Counted from the first letter of the stretch, positions 51,477 through 61,689 are shown. The stretch is 64,000 nucleotides of DNA from Homarus americanus (GCF_018991925.1 NW_024722158.1:6920162-6984161), one strand, 5' to 3'. Notes: generated from the sequence alone by a model not told the origin. Made by a program: numbers and translations.

Positions 51477-52080
51477 GGTGTGGGTAATTTACACAGGTAA
51501 GACAATTAGCATACTGGGGGGGGGATCATACCTGCTGTCACCCTTCACACCTGGGACGACGTGTTTACCTGGACATGATGAATGGTCGTCACCTGGACAA
51601 CGTAATGATTGTGATTATCCATTGATTATACCGCCTCGTGTAGCACTCAGCTGCCAACTAGTAAATAGATACACTTCTTTTATGTGTAGTTGCCTCCTGG
51701 TTAGGTTAAACGCCTCTTAACCTGCTGTAACCTAACCTACCTTCTTAACTTACCCTACCCTCTTAAAACATCCAGAAACAAATGAGCATCGCGAGTAAAG
51801 ACGATCAGGTGAGACGAGATCAATTCATTCTAATCTAGTTTAATTATCCTCAGGTAAACACAAACGACACCTGTAAGATGTCGTCCCCTCCCCCCGCCCA
51901 GTAAATCCAGTGAATATCTCAGGTAATTAATAAACTTTGGTATGTTTTATGTTAATTCCGTTAATGAGACTAATTTTATGTAAAGTTTATTCCATTATAT
52001 TAAAAACTTCCCCGTTGGTAACATAGTCATAGTCTCCCGACCCCCCTCCTCCATCTATTCTGAGTCAAAGCCAACATAAA
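51477..52080. other. Unique spacer with short CCTAACCTACC stretch
   Basis: CCTGTAACCTAACCTACC near 51720-51740. No gene is recognised. Confidence 0.45.
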
Positions 52081-52285
52081 CCTCTCTCAACCTAACCTAA
52101 ACCTCTCTAACTTAACCAAACCCAAAGCTCTCTCAATCTAACCTAACTTAAACCTCTCTTAGCCTAACATAACCTAAACCCTTCTCAACTCATTTCAACC
52201 TAACCTAAGCCCCTCTCAACTCATTTCAACCTAACCTAAGCCCCTCTCAACTCAGTTCAACCTAACCTAACGTAAACCCCTCTTG
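52081..52285. repeat. ~31-bp repeat built on CCTAA units
   Basis: CAACCTAACCTAAGCCCCTC then TCAACTCATTT occurs three times at the right end. Older variants with CCTCTCTAACTT lie on the left. Confidence 0.9.
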
Positions 52286-52394
52286 TCGATGCACCTACAC
52301 GCTCCATTATAACTTTTACTAACTTGTAAGTACTCGTGTTAATAACTTTGACTAGATGCTTAAAGACCATAGTTAGTTATTAAAGCAAAGTAAT

Positions 52395-52481
52395 ATAACA
52401 ACAACAATAACAACCACCACAACAACCAACAACCACCACCACAACAACAACAACCACCACCACCACCACAACAACAACAAC
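52395..52481. repeat. (AAC)n/(ACC)n compound microsatellite
   Basis: AACAACAAC and CCACCACC blocks alternate. Confidence 0.95.
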
Positions 52482-52687
52482 CATGCTCCCCGCCCAAACA
52501 CATCCATCTTAACACTAATATATTATGGTGGATTTGTTGATCACTTAGGCAGTTATAACTTTACAACAACAAACTTTTTCAGTGAATTTTCTTGTGTGAA
52601 TGGTTGGTCTTCTGTCCCTGTCGAAAATTCAATTAAAAGAGTAATCATTATTCCTCAAGGGTCACGGTATTTTTGTTGACATAGTTG
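52482..52687. other. Unique spacer
   Basis: No feature is recognised. Confidence 0.4.
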
Positions 52688-52975
52688 TCGGATTGGGTGG
52701 AGCCATGTCGGAGTGGGAGGAGCCTAGTCGTAATAGGGAGGAGCCTCATCAGAGTAGGAGGAGCTATGCCGGAATGGGGAGTGGCCTCGTTGGATTGGGG
52801 AGGAGCCTCGTCAAAATGGGAGGAGCTATGTTGGGATGGGGAGGAGCCTCATCGGAGTAGGAGGAGCTATGCCGGAATGGGGAGGAGCCTCGTCAAAGTG
52901 GGAGGAGCTATGTCGGAATGGGGAGGAGCCTCATCGGAGTAGGAGGAGCTATACCAGGATGGAGAGGAACGACTT
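52688..52975. repeat. 22-bp tandem repeat with 44-bp dimer structure
   Basis: GGAGGAGCCTCGTC and GGAGGAGCTATGTCGG alternate, so dimers of about 44 bp repeat about six times. The 85-aa frame across it is repeat-derived. Confidence 0.93.
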
Positions 52976-53164
52976 CAGTAAGGCCGGGAGGATTCTTGTA
53001 TACCTTCAGTAAGAGCATCACTCAGGGGGCAGCTTGTACCTCAGGCGGCCCTCAAGACAGTTATGTTGGGTAATTTTCCTTTACGACTGAAGGAGGAAGA
53101 GGAGGAGGAGGAGAAGGAGTAGGTGTCTGCAAGTGAGTTAATAGGGGGTCCAGCCTACTACTTC

Positions 53165-53345
53165 TCTCCATCCTTCTCTTCCCCATTTTCCTTCCCCTTC
53201 TCTTCCCCCTCCTTCTCTTCTACCCCATTTCCTTCTCCTCTTCCCCATTTTCCTCCTCCTCCTCTTCCCCAATTTCCTTCTTCTCCTCTTCCCCAATTTC
53301 CTTCTCCTCCTCTTCCTCCTCCTCTTCCTCATTTTCCTTCTCCTC
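53165..53345. repeat. ~21-bp pyrimidine repeat, TTCTCCTCTTCCCCAATTTCC
   Basis: About eight units with ATTTCC/ATTTTCC variants. Confidence 0.92.
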
Positions 53346-53507
53346 CCTGAGGGTCATTTAGTAAGCAACACGAGTATGAAGACATAAAGTATCCTTATTG
53401 GTCCCTGTCAGCCCTGATGATGAGGTCCGCTAATGTCCCTCCCTCTATCAGGTCCAAGGGGGCCATATCAGGGGTTCAGGGTTGGCATGTTACTGTTTTG
53501 GGAACCT
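53346..53507. other. Unique spacer
   Basis: No feature is recognised. Confidence 0.4.
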
Positions 53508-53519
53508 GTGTGTGTGTGT

Positions 53520-53772
53520 AATAATAAATAATAATAATAATAAACGGTTTATTAATAGAGTTGCAGCCGGTGGCTGAAAATATACAGACTTACATTTGAT
53601 TTAGACATAATGATATAGTATGCATTGAATACATTTACAGGGCTGTACAGTACATAAATCAGGAGTTGTTTATTATTTTAACAATAGATGGGATGGTGCT
53701 GTTCTTATATCTATCGGTGCGGGCTCTTATGGGCTGAATTTTGTTGTAGTGGCGGACTGCGCGAGTTGGGTG
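53520..53772 (-). pseudogene. 5'-truncated non-LTR retrotransposon 3' end
   Basis: On the minus strand an open piece (53772 down to the stop at 53659-53661) reads ...RARTDRYKNSTIPSIVKIIN then NS and stop. This matches the usual C-terminal tail of non-LTR reverse transcriptase ORFs (R-x-R-T-[DE]-R-[YF]-x-x-S-x-[IL]-P, then a near-terminal 'NS'). A 115-base AT-rich 3' UTR and a (TTA)n-type tail (53520-53543 on the + strand) follow, as in several non-LTR clades. The reverse transcriptase domain itself is absent. The piece sits between two (GT)n runs (53508-53519 and 53773-53786), consistent with insertion into a microsatellite. Clade undetermined. Confidence 0.6.
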
Positions 53773-53799
53773 GTGTGTGTGTGTGTTTTATATATATTC

Positions 53800-53875
53800 G
53801 GTAACTCGGTGGTAAAGCTTTCGATATACTCACTCAAAAGGTTAATGGTTCGAACCTCACCTGGGGAAGCTTAAT
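53800..53875 (+). mobile_element. tRNA-derived SINE-like or tRNA-relic sequence
   Basis: AACTCGGTGGTAAAGC (D-arm/A-box-like) is followed by TAATGGTTCGAACCTCACC (T-loop/B-box-like) about 35 bases later. The T-stem does not pair well and no acceptor stem closes, so a functional tRNA is unlikely. Confidence 0.5.
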
Positions 53876-54249
53876 TACACTCCATCACAGGTAAAGGTTA
53901 AGGTACCATCCCTATATTACTACCACCACCACGAGTAAATAACTGTACCTAATACCTGTCTGTCTAATATTTCTAAATAAATATTCTAAAAGGGAATAAA
54001 CTCTGTATTTTATGCCTTAATTTATACCTCTATTGATATTCTGAATAAACTCTTCATATTTAGGGAGGAACAGAGCCCAGGGTTACACCACCACTAGAAG
54101 CCTTATATCTAGACCAGGTAATAAATAACGAGTAAAGGTGAGGTCTAGCCACAGGTCACGGGATCATTACCTGCCCTTACCTGTGATTTATGTGCCCATC
54201 ACCACCCTCCATTACGCCTATATATTATTTACTATACACCACTACACCA
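53876..54249. other. AT-rich spacer
   Basis: AATA(T/A)TCT(A/G)AATAAA words recur near 53970-54050. No gene is recognised. Confidence 0.4.
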
Positions 54250-54750
54250 TGGTCCTCATTCACAAAAGATTCCTAAGTTAAATCATTCATTACCTGACTA
54301 AAAAAAAGGTATTCATTCACCTCATCATTAAAACTACGACGTCAACAAAATTCTCAAAGGTTTCTCAGTTAAATCCCCCTCCCCCCCCCACTACCTGGAG
54401 AAATATGAACGCAACTAATTGGCTTCCTTTCAGGTACACCACAAACATGTATTCTCAAAGATTTCGCGGGTTATTTTTTTTCCGCTAATTAATGAGGCAA
54501 AAACGAAAATAAACACCCAACCAAAAAGACATAAACAAGAAAATGGCGTCGAATTAATCCTTTCCCTCTAACTTAATTACATGTGAGTTAAATCCAGGTT
54601 AAGGGCACAAAATTAACATATTTTACTTTGAGAATCGACTTTTATTGCCGTAAGTTAAAGGAACCAGTTATATAAGTTAAAGGAACCAGTTACATAAGGT
54701 GTTTTATATCCCCAGTTAAGAGGGAATAATTAACGTAGGGACCTTTGAGA
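54250..54750. repeat. Family A repeat cluster, both orientations
   Basis: Inverse-orientation copies ATTCACAAAAGATTCCTAAG (54258), ATTCTCAAAGGTTTCTCAG (54350) and ATTCTCAAAGATTTCGCGGG (54450) are followed by + copies TTTGAGAATCGACTTTTATT then GCCGTAAGTTAAAGGAACC (54630-54675) and ATTAACGTAGGGACCTTTGA (54730). The opposite orientations could fold back. Confidence 0.65.
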
Positions 54751-54754
54751 AAGG

Positions 54755-54865
54755 TGTGGGTGTGAGGAGTGGGGGTGTGGGGAGTGGGGGTGTGGGGAGT
54801 GAGGGTGTGGGGTGTGGGGAGTGGGGGTGTGGGGAGTGAGGGTGTGGGGTGTGAGTGTGGGTTCA
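54755..54865. repeat. ~16-bp GTGTGGGGAGTGGGG repeat
   Basis: About seven units, GAGTGAGGGTGTGGGG variant interspersed. Confidence 0.93.
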
Positions 54866-54950
54866 TTATTTTTATTGAGTCATAAATAAGGCCGAGGTGT
54901 GTGGTGCTGGGTCATGGGGTCGTTTACCTGTTGTTACCTGGAGGACATAT

Positions 54951-55043
54951 TTATACATACATACATACACACACATACACACACACATACATATACATAC
55001 ATACATACATACATACATACATACACATACATACATACATACA

Positions 55044-55075
<32 letters not shown>

Positions 55076-55256
55076 CATACATACATACATACAGTACATA
55101 CATACATAGTACATACATACATACATACATACAGTACATACATACATAGTACATACATACATACGTACATAGTACATACATATATAGTACATACATATAC
55201 ACATAGTACATACATAGTACATACAAAAATACACACAAACATACACATACATACAT
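54951..55256. repeat. (TACA)n long microsatellite
   Basis: About 300 bp. Pure (CATA)n in the centre. AGTACATACATACATAG and CACACATA variants at the edges. Confidence 0.97.
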
Positions 55257-55354
55257 AATCAAGAGAACATACACACACATCAGCATCGTGTAAGCTGAAG
55301 TGAATTATTACTGAATTAGTATGAGTTTAACTAACTTAAAATACGACACAAAGT

Positions 55355-55550
55355 TGGATTCTCAAAGGTTCTTAGGTTAAATTTTTCCTCGTAACTTTAG
55401 ATGAGAGAAAGTATTTAGAACCTCAAGGGGATAAAATTCAACATATAAACATTTGATAATTCATATTTGTGTTGGAGCTAAGTCTGATAGATACGTTGTC
55501 TCATATTTCGCCTAAAGGTAAAAAAAAATTAACATAAGATCCCTTGAGAA
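55355..55550. repeat. Family A copies in both orientations
   Basis: GGATTCTCAAAGGTTCTTAG then GTTAAATTTTTCCTCGTAAC (inverse orientation) at 55355-55405, and AAAATTAACATAAGATCCCT then TGAGAACCAG (+) at 55525-55555. Confidence 0.7.
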
Positions 55551-55756
55551 CCAGTGATCACATCTAGCTACAGTTTATTAAAAATACTAAACGCCATTTG
55601 TATTTCGTAGAATGTGAGAAAAAAATACGCGGTTAAACCTTCACAAAATGTTATATTAGTATTTCAGTGGCAAATTACATGGCCGATAACTGATTCGTTT
55701 GTTTCTATGTAGACAGCCTGCTAATTGGACGCTGAAAATACATATATATCCACACC
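55551..55756. other. AT-rich spacer
   Basis: No feature is recognised. Confidence 0.4.
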
Positions 55757-55870
55757 CACACACACACACACACACACACACATGATAGCTACGCCGCTTC
55801 GCAAACAGTGGGAGGGGAGGTGTGGAGTGAGAGGGTGTGGAGTGGAGGGTGTGGAGTGGGGAGGAGAGGT
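55757..55870. repeat. (AC)n, then GGTGTGGAGTG repeat
   Basis: (AC)n at 55757-55782. GGTGTGGAGTG(A/G) four times at 55808-55862. Confidence 0.93.
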
Positions 55871-56034
55871 GACCCCCAATAGAAACATGCTAAATATTTA
55901 AGCAGCGATAAATCAATAAGGTTCCCAGGACCGGTGACGGGGGAGTGGGGAGGAAGGTGAGGGAAGAGGAGAAAAGAGGGGGCGGTTGATGGTCGGTGGG
56001 GGCGTCCCTCCATCCGACACTATGATTAAAAGTG
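55871..56034. other. G-rich spacer
   Basis: GGGGAGGAAGG words. No feature is recognised. Confidence 0.4.
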
Positions 56035-56200
56035 TCTGTTTGTGTCCCCTTAAACCCTTCCCCCTCCCTCCTCTACTAACCCCCTCCTTATACACCCTAT
56101 CTCCGGAACTTCATTAACATAACAAATCCTTTTAACCCCCTCCTGTTATCCCCCTCTTCCCTCCCCCCTCTTCAACTTCCCTTCCCACCCCTATCCCAGG
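56035..56200. repeat. C/T-rich low-complexity tract
   Basis: CCCCTCC and CCCTTCCC words, nearly G-free. Confidence 0.75.
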
Positions 56201-56216
56201 TGGTGTCTATCCCTTA

Positions 56217-56221
<5 letters not shown>

Positions 56222-56254
<33 letters not shown>
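56222..56254. repeat. (CT)n microsatellite
   Basis: About 16 units. Confidence 0.97.
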
Positions 56255-56257
<3 letters not shown>

Positions 56258-56290
56258 TTTTCCATTCTGTTCTTGTTTCATTTCGTGTTT

Positions 56291-56332
56291 TCGTGTCTGT
56301 GTGTGTGTGTGTGTGTGCGTGTGCGTGTGCGT

Positions 56333-56373
<41 letters not shown>

Positions 56374-56380
56374 TGCGCGC
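56291..56380. repeat. (GT)n with (GTGTGC)n core and GCGCGC end
   Basis: Five consecutive GTGTGC units lie inside (GT)n, ending GTGTGCGCGC. Almost entirely alternating purine-pyrimidine. Confidence 0.97.
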
Positions 56381-56798
56381 AAGTTTATGTGTTGCGATGA
56401 AACATTAATTGTTAAAAAAATAAAATTACAAGAAATTATAAAAAAAATCTGAAAAATTAGTATCACTCTCACTTCACAAATTAAAACAAAAAATATTCAT
56501 CACACGAAATTCCCCAGTGTGTGTTCTGTTATGATCGTCCATTATTTAAGTCTCATTTATATTCACACAATATCATTCACTCATAAGCCATACCCTTGTA
56601 ATTCCCGACTCACTAATAAAATTATCATAAAACACGAATTATTTGTTCCTGAATTTATATATTTTTCCTTTATTACTGATTAAAAAATATATATAATAAA
56701 GTCCAAAATGTAATAATTATATTTCCTGATTAAAATTATCATCGTGGCTTGTCTCTTTGATAAGCTTCAATATAAAATAGGTTTATATTATAAATTAA

Positions 56799-56799
<1 letters not shown>
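56381..56799. other. Very AT-rich spacer
   Basis: AAAAAAATAAAATTA and TATATAATAA words. No gene is recognised. Confidence 0.5.
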
Positions 56800-56833
<34 letters not shown>

Positions 56834-56834
56834 G
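56800..56834. repeat. (AAT)n microsatellite
   Basis: About 11 triplets. Confidence 0.97.
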
Positions 56835-56839
56835 ACTCG

Positions 56840-57560
56840 GGACTCAAGAACACACCGTCGCCTTCACCGCTGATTCCAGAATTCCGAATCCGCAGGAAAT
56901 TCCATATTCCTAACCTGGTTTCGTCGCCGACTCCAGATGTCTGTGTCATTTCCATATTCCAGGCTTGATTCCCACTTATGACTGTCGACTTTCGATTCCA
57001 GAATAAGGCCAAGTCGGTTTGGATTCCAGGTTTTCGTTCCAACATTCCTAATTTCGGTCACAAGGTGAAGGTTTTTTATATTCCAGATACGTTCCTAGTT
57101 TCCTGATTCCAGATATAAAGTCGAGTCAGTTTTGATTCTCGACTCGTTCCAAGCGTTCCGATTCCAATCACAAGGTCGAGTTACTTTTCATTCCAGATTC
57201 CCATTCCAAGGTTCCCGATTCCAGGCAGGGTTGTAGTCATTAATTGCGAGTGGAACCGGGCAGTTGTCGTTTTAATATTCCACATTCCCGATTCCAGACA
57301 CGACTGCTGCAATTAATTAAAGCTGACATTTGCACCCGCGCATTCCCGTCTCCCACACCAAAGATTCCCGATTCCCGATCTCACCCATGTTCTTGATTCT
57401 CAATCTACGTTCCCGATCCCATATTTTAGACGACAGATCCAATATTCCCGATTCCAAATCCCGTATTTTAGATTCCAGATTCAATATTCCCGATCCTATA
57501 TTCCTGAGTCTCGGCTCGATTCCTGGTGTAATATTCCAGAATCAGATGCGCTTATTCTCT
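56840..57560. repeat. ATTCC-rich degenerate satellite with ~55-bp monomer
   Basis: GATTCC and ATTCC words occur every 8-15 bases for 700 bp. In the centre four monomers of 55-57 bp begin near 57012 (AAGGCCAAGTC), 57064 (AAGGTGAAGG), 57119 (AAAGTCGAGTC) and 57172 (AAGGTCGAGTT), each with GATTCCAG-type and GTTCC words. Confidence 0.8.
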
Positions 57561-57569
57561 CTTCCCAGG

Positions 57570-57574
<5 letters not shown>

Positions 57575-57603
<29 letters not shown>

Positions 57604-57605
57604 CT
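57575..57605. repeat. (GT)n-(GA)n short compound
   Basis: GTGTGTGTGTGTGTGTGTGTG then AGAGAGAGAGA. Confidence 0.92.
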
Positions 57606-57719
57606 GTCACACCCTCCTCTACAACAATGACACGCACACAGACACCCTCGTCATTAAAAACTTTTCACTGAGACGTTCAAGTTTAATCTTCAGCCAGAGT
57701 GTGAGTCTGTGACAGGCTA

Positions 57720-57862
57720 TCATAGGCATGGAGGAGGAAGAGGAAGGAAGAAGAGAAGGAGAATGAGGAGGAAGGAAGAGGAGGGGCGTGGAGGTGGAGG
57801 AGGAAGGGCGTAGGAGAGGAGGAGGAGGAAAGAGGATGAGCGTGGAGGAGGAGGAAGAAGTG
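57720..57862. repeat. Purine-rich GGAGGA/GGAAGG tract
   Basis: GGAGGAGGAAG words with GGCGTGGAGG recurring twice. Confidence 0.85.
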
Positions 57863-57924
57863 CAGTAGTGGTAGTAGTAATAGTAGTTGTAGTAGTAGAA
57901 AAGTAATAATAGTAGTGGTAGAAT
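57863..57924. repeat. (GTA)n imperfect microsatellite, left flank of the element
   Basis: AGTAGTGGTAGTAGTAATAG-type triplets. The same triplet type resumes at 58551-58582 on the other side of the retroelement fragment. Confidence 0.93.
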
Positions 57925-57933
57925 TTCCAACAT

Positions 57934-58418
57934 AGGACTTCAAACACATCCAATGAAGCCCGTGTTGACATCAGTGCTCGAGGACTCTGGACGCGGGGTC
58001 AGCGAGCCTTCTTCGACATCAGGATTTTTTATCCCATGGCCGCATGTCACCGTAACTTCGCTCTCTCGATGCTGCACACAGGAGGAACGAGAACGACAAG
58101 ATAAGGGCATACGGGGAGAGAATTCAGAACGTTGATCAAGGCAGCTTCACTCCTCTAGTGTTCACAACCTCTGGTGGGATGGGACCAAGTGCAAGATGCT
58201 TCTACGCCACACTCGCGGAGGTGTCATCCGAACAGAAGCAGCAGCCCAGAAGTTATGTTACAGCCTGGATGAGATGTCGACTGTCCTTCTCTCTCCTTAG
58301 GTCTGCATTGCTTTGCCACAGGGGAACGATAGCATCGGTCCCAAAGCCGACAACATTCGCAGATATTGACTTTGAGGCAACAGTCACTGAATGCCACATA
58401 GATCTGCAGCTCAACTAA
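57934..58418 (+). pseudogene. Retroelement-like ORF fragment with one frameshift
   Basis: Frame one (57934 to about 58076) reads NTSNEARVDISARGLWTRGQ then RAFFDIRIFYPMAACHRNFA. The reading then shifts by one base around 58072-58083 into HRRNENDKIRAYGERIQNVD, QGSFTPLVFTTSGGMGPSAR, ...AWMRCRLSFSLLRSALLCHR G and stops at 58416-58418. From memory, this series (D-I-x-A-R-G-[FL]-W, F-F-D-[VI]-R-[VI]-F, E-R-I, FTPLVF, TGGMG, W-[LM]-R-C-R-LSFSLLRSA) is a conserved block found in invertebrate proteins that often sit beside reverse transcriptase domains. The spaced acidic residues (EARVDI...FFDIRIF) would suit a PD-(D/E)XK-type nuclease, which I infer rather than know. The frame-one continuation stops at 58102. 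No start codon or upstream domain is present. A tail of A residues (58542-58550) and (TAG)n on both sides suggest a 5'-truncated insertion. Confidence 0.7.
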
Positions 58419-58860
58419 CTCAACACAGCCAGGGTAGCTACTTATGTATTAGGATAGTTAATTTTAAGGTACTAAAATGGCGGTGAAGGTGTGGCTATTG
58501 GGGGAGGCTGGAGGCCACGCTCCCCCCCCCCTCCCCCCCCCAAAAAAAAATAGTAGTAGTAATAGAAGTAGTATTAGTAGTATCATCCTCTACCACAATC
58601 ATCACTACTCTATATAAATGACAATCCAAACAGCGCCCAAACACGACAGACAGAACCCAAACCTTTATACAAACAAACGTACAGTAATGAATCTGTTTAT
58701 CTTTGTAGTGGAGGAACACCAACGCCACCTAACATCACGGGGGAGGAACTATACCTCTGCCTTTGAAGGTTCTGAAGTGCGCTTAGGGGACGATGGTCGG
58801 TGATTGATTAATTAAATTACCTTTTAAAACTTGGATTTGGGTTTAATTTTTACAGGTTTT
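58419..58860. other. 3' flank of the element and unique spacer
   Basis: Possible element 3' UTR to 58550 (C-runs then A9), (TAG)n at 58551-58582, then unique DNA with a TATATAAAT word near 58611. The 61-aa frame at 58618-58803 (+) has no recognised family. Confidence 0.45.
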
Positions 58861-58867
58861 ATTATTA

Positions 58868-58920
<53 letters not shown>

Positions 58921-58921
58921 T
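58861..58921. repeat. (TTA)n microsatellite
   Basis: About 19 triplets, then TTGTT words. Confidence 0.97.
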
Positions 58922-58977
58922 ATCTTTGTTATATCGTCGTTGTTGTTATTAATATTGTTATTATTTTGTGGTTTTAC

Positions 58978-58989
58978 TGACTGACTGAC

Positions 58990-59022
<33 letters not shown>
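58978..59022. repeat. (GACT)n-(AC)n compound
   Basis: GACTGACTGACTAA, then (AC)n at 58992-59022. Confidence 0.95.
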
Positions 59023-59027
<5 letters not shown>

Positions 59028-59089
59028 TTATTAATCGGTGTCTTTCCTTCACATTCTCTTCAACTTCTAACCTTATTACATTCTTTGAC

Positions 59090-60155
59090 TCTTCCCTGCA
59101 TCCTCCCCCTTTCCCCTTGGCCTTCATTTATCACATCCCTTGCTTCTTCCCCTTGTTTGACCTTCTCCCCTCTTTCCCTCCCCACATCACTCTTTCCAAT
59201 TTCTCTTTATTTCCACCCCTTCCTTCCTTTCTTCCCTCTTTATCTTCTCCTTTATCTCTTCTATTCTTTCTTACTCTTTATACCCCTCTTTCCCCTTCTC
59301 CTATCCCATCACTTCCTCCTTGCCTCTCTCCTCTACTTCCTCTCTTCCCACTTCTCTCCTCCATCTCTCTCATTCGTCTATCAAGTTCTCTTTCTTCTCT
59401 GTCCATTCATCATTTTGTTCCTTTTATCTACCTCTCTTTCTTGCTTCTTCTCCTTCTTCCTTCCCTCTCTCTCCTTTCTTCCTCTTCCCCTATCTCCTCT
59501 CATCGTCAATTACTCTCCCTAATCTCCTCCATTCATTCCAAGTTCGCTATTTCCTCTCTCTCTCTCTCTCTCTCATTCTTCTCCTCCTTCCACTGTCTCT
59601 TCTTCTCCCTCTTCTCCACCATTCTTCTCTCTCCATCTCTGTCTCCCAAATTATCCATCATTTTCTCTTCGTCTCTTCTCATCATTCTTTTATTTTATCT
59701 GTTTTATTCAACGTCCCCCCCTCTCCCCATCCCCCCTACCGCCTCCTCCTCTCCCCTGCGTTGTCTAGACCTCCCACAGAACCCAAGTTCCATCTTCTTC
59801 CTCTCCCTTACTCTCACTCTCCCTCCCTACCCTCTCACTCTCCTATTCACCCTCTCTCCACCTACCCTATCACTCTTCCATTCACCCTCCCTCTCTCTAC
59901 CCTCCCTTCCGCTTCTGTCATTCTCCTCCGTTCCTCTCACTCCCCTCACACCCCCACCACTCTCACTCTCTCCTTTCTACCCTCACCTCTTACCCTTCTC
60001 CCTTCCTCTCACACATTCCTTGCCACAAACCTTTTCTCCTCTCCCTCCACGTCCCACCAATTCTTGTTTTTTGTACCTGCCCCTCTTATCCCCCTCTCTC
60101 CTCTCACCCTCCTCTCCTCTCACCCCACCCACCAACCATCACGGCAGCCATCCAC

Positions 60156-60157
<2 letters not shown>
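59090..60157. repeat. Long polypyrimidine tract
   Basis: More than 1 kb of TTCCC/CTCTT/CCCTC words with few purines on the + strand. The 331- and 377-aa frames (+) are Ser/Leu/Pro/Phe-only in two registers and are not genes. Confidence 0.9.

Positions 60158-60230
<73 letters not shown>
60158..60230. repeat. (CT)n microsatellite
   Basis: About 36 perfect units ending the polypyrimidine tract. Confidence 0.98.
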
Positions 60231-60233
<3 letters not shown>

Positions 60234-60364
60234 GTGGGCCAGAAATATAGAGTATGAGGCGGATTACAGGGATGCTGCATCTCTCTCTCTCTCTCATGGG
60301 TCTCAGAATCATTAGAGCGACACGTTAATAGTTCACTTCCCTTTGTCACTAATGTTTTAGTCTA

Positions 60365-60369
<5 letters not shown>

Positions 60370-60442
<73 letters not shown>

Positions 60443-60454
60443 TGTGTGTGTGTG
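60370..60454. repeat. (GT)n microsatellite
   Basis: About 42 units with one ATG interruption. A short complementary (AC)n lies at 60506-60525. Confidence 0.97.
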
Positions 60455-60670
60455 TAAAACCTAAGCCGTACAACAAACACAAACTCCAAAAACAGTAAAA
60501 AGTACACACACACACACACACACACTACAGGACCCTTTAATCTTCTCTGGTGTGTACCGCAGGGGATGATGCTGGGAGGCTGTGGCAATGTCTGTGACGG
60601 TCATAAATAAGATGTATTTTCCCGGTCTTGGTAATGTAGTGTATTTATTATCTGTAGTTATTATCCTTGT

Positions 60671-60713
60671 TGTGTGTTTGTGTGTGTGTGTGTGTGTGTA
60701 TGTGTGTGTGTGT

Positions 60714-60746
<33 letters not shown>

Positions 60747-60747
60747 A
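60671..60747. repeat. (GT)n interrupted microsatellite
   Basis: GTGTTTGTGTG, GTATGTG and GTCTGTG interruptions. Confidence 0.96.
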
Positions 60748-61327
60748 GAGCAGGCACAAGACTCTATGTTTGTCAGTGAGGGAAATTGAGATGTCCAGTA
60801 GCGCCACGGGGATCGTAGCGGCCGGGGTGTGAGTTACAATCAATGTTTATAAACTCGTCAGCTCCTCTTAGTCTCTCTTTCTCTGGTAACTCATCAAGAC
60901 TAAGTGTTTATCTGTACCTACAAACACCTCACAAACAGTAGCACTACATTGGTCTCTCCTGCCTGTGTTGGGTGTCATTTATCACCTCAGAATGTTGGCT
61001 GTGTGTTTACCTTTTAAGAAGACCAAGAAAGCTGTGTTTCCCCCTACCAGGGTCAAAGTTCATGGTCATTATCATTGATCAATTTCGTTGTTAATTTGTG
61101 GATATTCTTCAGGTGATCCTATTTTATGACATATTCCCTTCTTTCATTTATCAATCATTTATTCTCTTCCCCCTCCTCTCTATCTCCCCGTACATCACTC
61201 CATCTCCCTCTCCCCACACACACAAATTGAATAATCTTCCTCAAACTCCGATAAACAGAACTTTTTATTCCCTTGAGGGGAATAACAGAGTATTCCTCAG
61301 AGTAACTTTATAAATCTATAACAAGAG

Positions 61328-61330
<3 letters not shown>
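60748..61330. other. Unique spacer
   Basis: ATTCTTCAGGTGATCC at 61105-61120 is a family B-like word. A 71-aa frame at 61098-61313 has no recognised family. Confidence 0.45.

Positions 61331-61362
<32 letters not shown>
61331..61362. repeat. (CT)n microsatellite
   Basis: About 16 units. Confidence 0.97.
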
Positions 61363-61364
<2 letters not shown>

Positions 61365-61640
61365 TTATCTCCGTACTTTACTGTATTTCTTTCACTCTCC
61401 TCTTATCTCTATTTCCCCTTGTTAATCTTGTCTATTCTTCTCTCCCTCTCTTCACTCTTCTCCTCTCCCCTTCTCTTCTTTATTTATCCTCTCCCTCTCC
61501 CTTAATTTCCCTCTCACTTTCACCGCTTCACTCTCCCCTCTCTCTTACGCTCCCTCTCAACCTCACTTTCCCCTCTCCTTCAAACTCCACCCTCTTTCAC
61601 TCTCTCACTTTCCCCTCTCCCTCACTCTCTTTTTAACAAG
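61363..61640. repeat. Polypyrimidine low-complexity tract
   Basis: CTCTCCC, TTTCCCC and CACTCTC words. Confidence 0.85.
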
Positions 61641-61689
61641 GAGGCACTAACGAGGCTTCGACCATTCATCAGAGCAGTGCCACTCCCTG

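Noticed and set aside
53800..53875. Functional tRNA gene
   Set aside because: A- and B-box-like words are present, but the T-stem mismatches and no acceptor stem pairs.
58618..58803. 61-aa gene behind a TATATAAAT word
   Set aside because: A single TATA-like word in AT-rich DNA and a short frame without similarity are not enough.
59117..60315. 331- and 377-aa plus-strand open frames
   Set aside because: Polypyrimidine composition gives Ser/Leu/Pro/Phe-only products in two overlapping registers.
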